NCBI GenBank assembly: GCA_002763155.1
Contig: PFCU01000049.1
Location: 1 to 10,436 of the forward strand
DNA from: Candidatus Pacearchaeota archaeon CG10_big_fil_rev_8_21_14_0_10_30_48
GTDB taxonomy: Archaea > Nanobdellota > Nanobdellia > Pacearchaeales > GW2011-AR1
Direction: 5' to 3'
Length of the DNA stretch: 10,436 nucleotides
The notes under the pieces: generated by a model
Told to the model about the DNA's origin: nothing
What the model saw: only the letters and a program-made list of their open reading frames with translations
The model's database searches: none
Shown here: in pieces, positions 4,874-10,436 of the stretch
Position numbering within the stretch: the stretch's first letter is position 1
How the letters are laid out: each line of letters starts with the position of its first letter
Translations under genes and position numbers: made by a program

Positions 4874-6534
4874 TCGTGAGTATACCAAAATTCTTGCTCG
4901 CCATTAAAACGATTCTTTCCATGATATTTACAAAAACCAAATCGCTCAAACTGAACAATCTCCCCATCCTTTAATTTATTAGTCGCTTCTTCAGCAAGCC
5001 CGTTTATCCAAATTCCCGTCGGCATCAAAACTTTAATTTTATGTCCTTTCGAAACCCAATTAATCTTTCTAATTTTAGGGTCGTTATCTTCTGAGATAAA
5101 TTTTGCATTTTTATCTAACTGGACATTAAACAAATGCATTAACCTAACTGGCTTTTTCTTAAAATCCTCAAAATCTTTTTTCGTAACAAAAAGTTCATCG
5201 CCAAGAGAAATTGTTTTAAGTGATTTTTTCTCCGGATGTATTTTAACTTTTATCTCTTTAGGCAATTTTTTATCTAAAATAATTTTAACTGGATTTTCCA
5301 CAAAAGAATATCTATTTGCAATCGCATCAATTTTTCGTCGATTAATTGCATATAAATCATCAATCGGCACAACAATTTCTTTTTGATTTAACCCAATTTT
5401 CTCAACAAACTCTCTCAAACTTTCTGCCAAAATTCCTCTTTTTGCAAGACTCTGAACACTCCATGTCCGAGGATCTTCCCATCCTTCAAACTTCCCACTA
5501 TAAACTTCTTCCTGAGATTTACTCTTACTCAACTTTCCCCCAATGCCCTCTAATTTTATCAAACCTGTATAAATAAACTCCGGACCTCTCCATCCAAAAA
5601 TATCCCAAATATACTTCTGCATTTCTCCTTCCATCATTAATTCTTTCCCACGAATAGCGTGAGTTATCTTCAACAAATAATCATCAATTGCCCAAGAAAA
5701 TTCCAGCAACGGCCAAACCCGATATTTATCTTTAACCCTCACATGTTCTCTATCTGAGATTCTAAAAAGAACCCTATCCCTAAATGCGGGATTTTTATGT
5801 TTAATATCTGTTTTAAGTCGCAAAACCCCTTCACCCTCTTTCATAGAAAACATTTTTTTCCATCGAGCTAATTGTTCTTTAGTTTTTAACATTCGACACG
5901 CACAAGAAATTCCTTTAGCACGATTTTCCCTCATTAATTCTTGAGGACAAGTGCAAACATACGCCTTACCCTTCTCAATTATTTTCTCAGCGTACTTATA
6001 ATAAATTTCAAGTCTATCACTCTTGTAAATAATCGGCTTCCCATATTTCACTTTCAAAAAATCAAACGCCTCCGGAATCAAGCTATACGCCTCTAAAACA
6101 ATCGCCTTCTCTTTACTCCCAATCGTATCATCTATAACTAAAATTATTTTGCCCTTATATTTTTCCGCGTAAAGAGCATTAAGCAAATAGGTTTTCATAT
6201 TCCCAATATGCAAAGCCCCCGACGGAAACGGAGCAAGTCTAAAAACCATTTTTTTAGAAATTTTCTTCAACTCGGGCAATCCCTTATCTTCATGCACTTC
6301 TTTCTCAGCCAAATATTTCTCAAAATCCCCAAACTTTTTCTCCATCTCGGCTTTAGGCATCGCATTAACAAGTTTAACAATTTCTTCAATAACTGAAATA
6401 AAATCTTTAATTTGTTCTTTTTTCAAACCGTGTTTAAACAATTTCGGAAGAATAACACCGGATTTAGCCGAGCCGTGCTCCAAAGCATTTGCTAAAGCAT
6501 AAGCCATTATTTCATTTGAAAAATCTTTAACCAT
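4870..6534 (-). CDS. gltX: Glutamyl-tRNA synthetase, archaeal/eukaryotic type
   Basis: GltX attaches glutamate to tRNA(Glu). In archaea without GlnRS it also charges tRNA(Gln) for the GatDE amidotransferase. The 554-residue protein has the usual archaeal helical N-terminal extension (1-90). The class I core follows, with Arg99 in FRLAPFPSG, HIGN (109-112) and the KMSKS equivalent KLSKSKS (334-340). The C-terminal beta-barrel anticodon-binding domain carries GEIVQFERFGFCK (524-536), typical of the archaeal/GlnRS-like class. A zinc-type cluster CTC...CAC uses Cys194, Cys196, Cys211 and Cys213. The motif usually written R-x-D/E-DTDP reads VIDDTIGS (133-140) here, so the usual Arg and Asp-Pro are missing. 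The start at 6534 agrees with a TATA box 26 bp upstream. The gene appears to form its own unit. Confidence 0.95.
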   Translation of the reverse strand: MVKDFSNEIMAYALANALEHGSAKSGVILPKLFKHGLKKEQIKDFISVIEEIVKLVNAMPKAEMEKKFGDFEKYLAEKEVHEDKGLPELKKISKKMVFRLAPFPSGALHIGNMKTYLLNALYAEKYKGKIILVIDDTIGSKEKAIVLEAYSLIPEAFDFLKVKYGKPIIYKSDRLEIYYKYAEKIIEKGKAYVCTCPQELMRENRAKGISCACRMLKTKEQLARWKKMFSMKEGEGVLRLKTDIKHKNPAFRDRVLFRISDREHVRVKDKYRVWPLLEFSWAIDDYLLKITHAIRGKELMMEGEMQKYIWDIFGWRGPEFIYTGLIKLEGIGGKLSKSKSQEEVYSGKFEGWEDPRTWSVQSLAKRGILAESLREFVEKIGLNQKEIVVPIDDLYAINRRKIDAIANRYSFVENPVKIILDKKLPKEIKVKIHPEKKSLKTISLGDELFVTKKDFEDFKKKPVRLMHLFNVQLDKNAKFISEDNDPKIRKINWVSKGHKIKVLMPTGIWINGLAEEATNKLKDGEIVQFERFGFCKYHGKNRFNGEQEFWYTHD

Positions 6535-6541
6535 ATCTTAA

Positions 6542-6554
6542 ATTATCAGATAAT
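6542..6554. promoter_or_regulatory. 13-bp palindrome just upstream of gltX
   Basis: ATTATC-A-GATAAT is a perfect inverted repeat around one central base, at -8 to -20 from the gltX ATG and between its TATA box and start codon. CTTAA flanks it on both sides (6537-6541 and 6555-6559). Its position suits a repressor operator, but AT-rich DNA produces such palindromes by chance. Confidence 0.35.
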
Positions 6555-6556
6555 CT

Positions 6557-6564
6557 TAATAAAG
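6557..6564 (-). promoter_or_regulatory. Probable TATA box of gltX
   Basis: CTTTATTA on the minus strand is centred about 26 bp upstream of the ATG at 6534, consistent with a leaderless mRNA. Confidence 0.4.
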
Positions 6565-6593
6565 CTTGTCCCTTTTAGAAATCAATCTCAATT

Positions 6594-6953
6594 TTAAAAC
6601 TTAGATAAAACTTGTCTAAATTCATAAACCATATTTCCATTCCTATCTTTTAATTCTATAAAATTATAAAAAGAACCCACGGCATTAAAGCAGTAACCTT
6701 TTTTTAATGCTTCATTCGTTGCATCTTCAGGCTCTGCTCCTTCTGCAACAAGGCCATTATCAACAATAATTTCTTTAATTTGTTTTCTTGTAAAATGAGG
6801 ATACTTATATTTTTTAAAAATAATTCCTCTTTCCCAAAAAGGTTTTGGAAAAAGTTCTATAAATCTTTTATTTATTTCATAGTCTCTATCAATATTATTT
6901 TTAAGAGTAAAATCCTCATCAAAAAGTTTTGCAAGATTTAATTTTTTATCCAT
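6594..6953 (-). CDS. Unknown soluble protein, 119 aa
   Basis: I do not recognise a family. The product has no signal peptide or membrane segment. It begins with a charged, probably helical N-terminus (1-35), then an aromatic and basic stretch (PKPFWERGIIFKKYKYPHF, 36-54), a helix-like RKQIKEIIVDNGL (56-68), an acidic EGAEPEDATNEALKKG (71-86) and a C-terminal segment that looks like beta strands. The RKQIKEII...EGAEPEDATNEAL portion could form a helix-turn-helix-like fold, but this is weak. It lies between pyrG and gltX on the same strand, with its own promoter and 59-75 bp spacers, so co-transcription is not required. Its promoter carries a 10-bp inverted repeat. Confidence 0.72.
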   Translation of the reverse strand: MDKKLNLAKLFDEDFTLKNNIDRDYEINKRFIELFPKPFWERGIIFKKYKYPHFTRKQIKEIIVDNGLVAEGAEPEDATNEALKKGYCFNAVGSFYNFIELKDRNGNMVYEFRQVLSKF

Positions 6954-6955
6954 GA

Positions 6956-6991
6956 TATAGATTTAATCTTTTAATAAGTTATAAATCTATA
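6956..6991. promoter_or_regulatory. 10-bp inverted repeat around the promoter of the 119-aa gene
   Basis: TATAGATTTA (6956-6965) and TAAATCTATA (6982-6991) are perfect inverted copies separated by 16 bp. The arm centres are 26 bp apart, about two and a half helical turns. One arm overlaps the predicted TATA box and the other the predicted transcription start just upstream of the ATG, a layout expected for an operator bound by a dimeric regulator. Confidence 0.5.
6978..6985 (-). promoter_or_regulatory. Probable TATA box of the 119-aa gene
   Basis: TTTATAAC on the minus strand is centred about 28 bp upstream of the ATG at 6953 and overlaps the inner side of the distal inverted-repeat arm. Confidence 0.4.
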
Positions 6992-7012
6992 GCACTCTCA
7001 ACTTGTAGTGAA

Positions 7013-7020
7013 AAAATTAA
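7013..7020 (-). terminator. T-tract after pyrG
   Basis: On the minus strand, a run of six T within AATTTTTTC lies about ten bases after the pyrG stop codon (7029-7031). It is a plausible oligo-T terminator with no clear hairpin. Confidence 0.3.
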
Positions 7021-7028
7021 TTTCAATC

Positions 7029-8687
7029 TCAAAAATCATTCAACAATTCTAAATCTGTCGCAGGAGGATTACTCATAATTTCTGAAACAACTTCTTCTCC
7101 AATACATGACTTAACAAATTCTAAAAACAAAGGATGAGGTTTCAAAGGTCTTGAAAGAAATTCTGGATGCGCTTGAGTTGCAATAAAAAACCGATGATTC
7201 GGCAATTCTAAAAATTCCATTAAATTATTATCTGGTGAAACACCGGAAAAAATCAAGCCGTTATTTTCCAAAACAGCGCGATAATTATTATTGACTTCAT
7301 ATCTATGTCTATGTCTCTCAGAAATATTATCAACACCATAAATATTCCTAATTCTTGAATCAGATTTTAAAATAGCCGGATATATGCCCAATCTCATCGT
7401 TCCTCCTTTAGCTAATGTATGTTTTTGATTTTCCATAATATCAATTACAGGACTCAAACAATCACTCTTAAATTCTGTAGAACTAGCGTCTTTAATATTA
7501 CAAACATTTCGCGCATATTCAATTACTGCAAGTTGAAATCCGTAACACAATCCTAAAAAAGGAATATCCTTTTCACGAGCATATTTAATGCAATGAATTT
7601 TTCCTTCAACTCCTCTCGCACCAAAACCGCCCGGGACCAAAATGCCGTCGACACCTTCCAAAAGTTTGAAAACCTCTTCTTCAGATAAATTAGTAGTCTC
7701 CACCCAACGCAAATTAATTTTACAAGCATTCTTCCCGCCGGCATGAACAAGAGATTCAATAATTGAAACATAAGCGTCCTTCAAGTAAGTATATTTTCCC
7801 GTAATCGCAATAGTGACTTGTTTTTCAGGATTATTCAAAGTGCTAACAAATTCATTCCAAGAATAGAGATTTTTTTCAACAGATTCGCAACCAAACATTT
7901 TCATGACTTTATCTGCCACGCCTTGTTTATCCAAAATCAACGGAATCTCATAAATATTTTTCACATCCGGTCCTGAAATAATAAATTCCTTTCTAACTCC
8001 ACAAAATTTTGCAATTTTTTCTTTAATTGAATCCAATAAATATTCTTCTGAACGGCAAAAAATTAAATTAGGAGTAATTCCAATTTCCCTTAATCTATGA
8101 ACTGATTGTTGAACTGGTTTTGTTTTTTGTTCTCCAACGCCTCCCATAACAGGCACAAGCGCGCAATGAATAAAAATAACCTCTTCTTCCAAAGAGAGCT
8201 CCCTAACACTTTCTAAAAAAATTAAATTCTCAATATCTCCCACTGTTCCGCCAATTTCTATCAAAACAATATCTGCATTAGACTCTCTAGCAACTTCTTT
8301 AAACCAGCTTTGCAATTCGTCAGTAACATGCGGAATCGGCTGAACAGTTTTCCCAAGATAATCCCCTCTCCTTTCTTTATCAATAACCTGTTTGAAAATT
8401 TTTCCAGTAGTAATATTTGATTTAGTAGTCAAAGTCAAATCAAGAAATCTTTCATAATTTCCCAAATCCATATCAACTTCCGAACCATCATCCAAAACAA
8501 AAACTTCGCCATGTTCAGTGGGATTCATCGTCCCAGCGTCGACATTTACATAAGGATCAATTTTAATCGGGATAATATTAAACCCTCGAGATTTCAACAA
8601 AGTTCCCAACGAAGAGATAAACAAACCCTTGCCTAATCCGGATAAAACACCTCCAGTCACGACAACATATTTCACCCTCTTTTCCAT
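7029..8687 (-). CDS. pyrG: CTP synthase (glutamine hydrolysing)
   Basis: PyrG makes CTP from UTP using ATP and ammonia from glutamine, the last step of pyrimidine nucleotide synthesis. The 552-residue protein has the full synthetase domain: VTGGVLSGLGKG (10-21), KIDPYVNVDAGTMNP (42-56), HGEVFVLDDG (59-68), IGGTVGDIE (145-153) and GEQKTKPVQQSV (185-196). The class I glutaminase domain has GGFGARG (353-359), nucleophile Cys381 in GLCYGFQ (379-385), the RHRHRYEVN segment (458-466) and the His507/Glu509 pair in AHPEF. All catalytic residues are present and the length is normal. The P-loop reads SGLGKG rather than the usual bacterial and archaeal SSLGKG, a form familiar from eukaryotic CTP synthases. 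The nucleophile elbow has Tyr where Leu is common (CLG). The ATG at 8687 fits a TATA box 27 bp upstream. Confidence 0.97.
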   Translation of the reverse strand: MEKRVKYVVVTGGVLSGLGKGLFISSLGTLLKSRGFNIIPIKIDPYVNVDAGTMNPTEHGEVFVLDDGSEVDMDLGNYERFLDLTLTTKSNITTGKIFKQVIDKERRGDYLGKTVQPIPHVTDELQSWFKEVARESNADIVLIEIGGTVGDIENLIFLESVRELSLEEEVIFIHCALVPVMGGVGEQKTKPVQQSVHRLREIGITPNLIFCRSEEYLLDSIKEKIAKFCGVRKEFIISGPDVKNIYEIPLILDKQGVADKVMKMFGCESVEKNLYSWNEFVSTLNNPEKQVTIAITGKYTYLKDAYVSIIESLVHAGGKNACKINLRWVETTNLSEEEVFKLLEGVDGILVPGGFGARGVEGKIHCIKYAREKDIPFLGLCYGFQLAVIEYARNVCNIKDASSTEFKSDCLSPVIDIMENQKHTLAKGGTMRLGIYPAILKSDSRIRNIYGVDNISERHRHRYEVNNNYRAVLENNGLIFSGVSPDNNLMEFLELPNHRFFIATQAHPEFLSRPLKPHPLFLEFVKSCIGEEVVSEIMSNPPATDLELLNDF

Positions 8688-8709
8688 TTTATTAGAAAAC
8701 TAAAATCGG

Positions 8710-8718
8710 TTTAAAAAT
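8710..8718 (-). promoter_or_regulatory. Probable TATA box of pyrG
   Basis: ATTTTTAAA on the minus strand is centred about 27 bp before the ATG at 8687, consistent with a leaderless pyrG mRNA independent of the gene upstream. Confidence 0.5.
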
Positions 8719-8742
8719 ATTTAGGTTATCAATCAGACTAAA

Positions 8743-9195
8743 TTAACCCCGATGCTCCAATCTTTCAATTTTCTTCTCTAAAAGTTCAAGTCTTTGCATT
8801 AATCTATAAACCTCATTAGAAGAATCTTCCATTCTAGAAGTCATATTCCTTAATTTTAGGTTTAATTCAGAAATTTCGCTTACTTGAGAAACCACATTCC
8901 CGCTAGGATAATGCCCTGTAGAAACTGAAGAACCTGCACTTTTCGAAGAATCCAAGAAACCAAATAATCCCCCAGAGCTAGAAGAACTGGAATCGTTTAA
9001 AGAGTTAGAATCATCAGGCATATCTAAAACTCCTGAAAAAGAGTCAACAGCTTCTTTTGAAGAATTTGAAGTTTTTCGTCTCAAATCAACAGCATCACCT
9101 TCAAACTTATAATCCTTATTAACTAAATGTAGATTAGCATCAACCCTTTTTGTAAAATCTATCGTATCATTCCTCTTTCTACCAAATAAACCCAT
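8743..9195 (-). CDS. Serine-rich disordered protein with C-terminal coiled coil, 150 aa
   Basis: I do not recognise a characterised family. Three regions are visible. A basic N-terminus MGLFGRKR (1-8) leads into a charged segment. The low-complexity middle (about 42-100) is rich in Ser, Asp and Gly, including a run of six serines (69-74), and contains a second GLFG (76-79). The C-terminal helix (about 103-147) has heptad-spaced hydrophobic residues (ISELNLKLRNM, VYRLMQRLELLEKKIERLE) and should form a coiled coil. There is no membrane segment. The build suggests an adaptor or scaffold that oligomerises through the coiled coil. It is divergent from the large unknown gene at 9273, with 77 bp between the two start codons and a TATA box for each, so a shared function is possible. 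Confidence 0.75.
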   Translation of the reverse strand: MGLFGRKRNDTIDFTKRVDANLHLVNKDYKFEGDAVDLRRKTSNSSKEAVDSFSGVLDMPDDSNSLNDSSSSSSGGLFGFLDSSKSAGSSVSTGHYPSGNVVSQVSEISELNLKLRNMTSRMEDSSNEVYRLMQRLELLEKKIERLEHRG

Positions 9196-9215
9196 ATCAA
9201 AATTAGGTAAAACAA

Positions 9216-9225
9216 TTTTATAAAT
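9216..9225 (-). promoter_or_regulatory. Probable TATA box of the coiled-coil protein gene
   Basis: ATTTATAAAA on the minus strand is centred 25.5 bp before the ATG at 9195, fitting a leaderless transcript. Confidence 0.55.
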
Positions 9226-9243
9226 ATAATGGTAATGAAAGGA

Positions 9244-9251
9244 TTTAAATA
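9244..9251 (+). promoter_or_regulatory. Probable TATA box of the large unknown gene
   Basis: TTTAAATA, a close match to the archaeal consensus, with purine-rich GAAAGGA just upstream as BRE, is centred 25.5 bp before the ATG at 9273. Confidence 0.6.
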
Positions 9252-9272
9252 ATTTCTAAACTAAAATAAGTT

Positions 9273-10436
9273 ATGGCCTCGGCAATTGAGATAATTGAAA
9301 AAAAACTAAAAATTAAACCCAGTAGGGAACATGAAATCGTGTATGATTCTCCGAGCGAAACTCTCGAACCAGTATATTTCTGGTTCTTAAATTTTATGAA
9401 TAATTTATTTGATAGCAATGTAGAAAAAATTACTGACAATTTTTCTTCTTCTCCCGGAAGCGGACATTTTTCAGAACAAAGTCAGAAAAAGACAATCTTA
9501 CAAGAACAAGCGATGAAAACCCTCGGTGGAATAAATCAAGTAATAAGAACAATAATCAATATTGTTTATGATTTAAAAGATTTTGAAATAAGATTAAAAC
9601 ATTATGATGCTGCAAACTCCGATAATAAAGAAGAAAAAGAAAACGGCATGTTAGCACTAAAACAAATTTGGATGGACAATGTTGACATAAAAAGAGGAGT
9701 AGGTTCAATAAATCAAATGACTCAAGGAAATTTACAATTTGTTACATTAAGAGACGCGTTCATGGCTGTGAAAGATGTCAAAGCCGTCGACAAATTAGAT
9801 TTAAATGACCGAGTAAAAAGAATCCTAAAACCCCGAATGGTTGAATTTTCAACATGGGTAAAATTAAGTGAACAAGAATTAAGAAAACGATTCAACATTG
9901 AAAAAAACTATCTGAAAAGTCAAGTCAATACTCTGAAATTATATTCAAGATGGCTCAAACCATATTTGAAAGCTGCGACAGAATTAGAAATGTCTCAAAA
10001 CAAAAAACCAGAGTTAGTAACAATTTTCAATACTCTTGTATTACAACTAACACTTTTAGCAAAAAGAGAAATTAAAGTTGAAGAAAAATTACTAAGTACA
10101 GAGCTCCCAAAAGGAATCAAAAAACCGAAAAGAAAATACTATGCCGTGGTTTTAATAGATTTAAATTTTGTAGGAATTCCTCAAAAACCTTCAGGACAAC
10201 ATTATGCATTCGGTGGCCGAGTAGATGTAGTTTTCAAAAGTTACGCAATGAATGAAGAAGAATTAAAATTATTTAATCAAGAATTAGAAAAAGATGAGGT
10301 AAATGAAGTAATGAAATTAATTGAAGGTTCAACAACTGAAAGTTTGGATGAACTTCAAGAAGATATTGATTATTTTATAGGAAAAGGTAAAAAAGAAGAG
10401 AAGAAAATCGTCGATACAAATCCTTTCAATGCATTA
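9273..10436 (+). CDS. Large unknown protein, 3' end beyond the window (388 codons seen)
   Basis: ATG at 9273 opens a frame that stays open for 388 codons to the window end. An open frame this long in such AT-rich DNA, plus an ideally placed TATA box, makes it a confident gene. I do not recognise the family. The product begins MASAIEIIEKKLKIKPS, contains an aromatic EPVYFWFLNFMNNLF (32-46) and then a Ser/Gly linker. A long helical region with coiled-coil character follows (about 70-280), including INQVIRTIINIVYDLKDFEIRLKHYD and an EQELRKRFNIEKNYLKSQ segment. A short beta-like stretch follows with RKYYAVVLIDLNFVG (near 292-306) and HYAFGGRVDVVFKSYAM. The last part is acidic and helical. No signal peptide or membrane helix is seen. 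It looks like a soluble structural or scaffold protein. Confidence 0.85.
   Translation, partial: MASAIEIIEKKLKIKPSREHEIVYDSPSETLEPVYFWFLNFMNNLFDSNVEKITDNFSSSPGSGHFSEQSQKKTILQEQAMKTLGGINQVIRTIINIVYDLKDFEIRLKHYDAANSDNKEEKENGMLALKQIWMDNVDIKRGVGSINQMTQGNLQFVTLRDAFMAVKDVKAVDKLDLNDRVKRILKPRMVEFSTWVKLSEQELRKRFNIEKNYLKSQVNTLKLYSRWLKPYLKAATELEMSQNKKPELVTIFNTLVLQLTLLAKREIKVEEKLLSTELPKGIKKPKRKYYAVVLIDLNFVGIPQKPSGQHYAFGGRVDVVFKSYAMNEEELKLFNQELEKDEVNEVMKLIEGSTTESLDELQEDIDYFIGKGKKEEKKIVDTNPFNAL

Noticed and set aside
5346..5576. 76-codon open frame on the plus strand opposite gltX
   Set aside because: It is antisense to conserved GluRS coding sequence, with low-complexity composition and no promoter at the spacing seen for the real genes. 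The frames at 6208-6396 (+, opposite gltX) and 2348-2539 (-, opposite elp3) were rejected for the same reason.
7553..7771. 72-codon open frame on the minus strand within pyrG
   Set aside because: It lies wholly inside the intact pyrG frame on the same strand in another phase; the sequence is a shadow of the glutaminase domain.
8743..9195. GLFG motifs resembling nucleoporin FG repeats
   Set aside because: Only two copies occur, one at the very N-terminus. This is not an FG-repeat domain, and the organism is archaeal.
9245..9439. 64-codon open frame on the minus strand over the start of the large unknown gene
   Set aside because: It is antisense to a much longer, better supported frame and covers that gene's TATA box; it has no promoter of its own and no recognisable motif.
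1..10436. CRISPR array or defence island
   Set aside because: No regularly spaced repeats of CRISPR length and no Cas, nuclease or toxin-antitoxin signatures were seen on either strand.

Overview
The window comes from a very AT-rich archaeal genome. Four things support this: an archaeal/eukaryotic-type glutamyl-tRNA synthetase, a free-standing Elp3, a type IV pilin precursor with a class III (KKG-VSG) signal peptide, and TATA boxes about 26 bp upstream of start codons in place of bacterial promoters. Short genes, mostly single-gene units, compact intergenic spaces and reduced or divergent housekeeping enzymes suggest a DPANN lineage (Pacearchaeota/Woesearchaeota-like). That placement is inference, because no rRNA or marker tree is available here.

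Layout. Positions 1-347 hold the 3' part of a Nudix hydrolase gene (+). A 203-bp gap with two GC-rich hairpins follows. A small SMR/DMT-type membrane protein (551-886, +) overlaps tail to tail with a Trm9-like SAM methyltransferase (873-1499, -). The methyltransferase is divergent from elp3 (1551-2951, +), with 51 bp between the two start codons. A family 2 glycosyltransferase (2982-3929, +) follows, then a 182-bp convergent gap with terminator-like elements. Next are a pilin-like protein (4112-4555, -), a 72-aa unknown (4655-4873, +), gltX (4870-6534, -), a 119-aa unknown (6594-6953, -), pyrG (7029-8687, -) and a serine-rich coiled-coil unknown (8743-9195, -). Last comes a large unknown gene (9273 to the window end, +) that runs off the edge after 388 open codons.

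How the genes work together. The clearest functional link is elp3 with the Trm9-like methyltransferase. In eukaryotes Elp3 makes 5-carboxymethyluridine at tRNA wobble position 34 and Trm9 methylates it to mcm5U. Here the two genes face away from each other around what looks like a single near-palindromic TATA element, centred almost equally far from both start codons. GltX and PyrG are core translation and nucleotide genes. The pilin and the glycosyltransferase may serve the cell surface, but nothing ties them together beyond proximity.

Expression pattern. Ten visible gene starts have a TATA-like element centred roughly 24-29 bp upstream of the ATG, which fits leaderless transcripts. The pilin is the exception: its TATA lies about 53 bp upstream and a strong Shine-Dalgarno sequence precedes its ATG. 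I found no tRNA, rRNA, CRISPR array, transposase or obvious mobile element. The most notable points are the shared elp3/trm9 promoter, the short Elp3 lacking its N-terminal region and linker cysteines, inverted repeats over two promoters, and the divergent pair of unknown genes at the right end.
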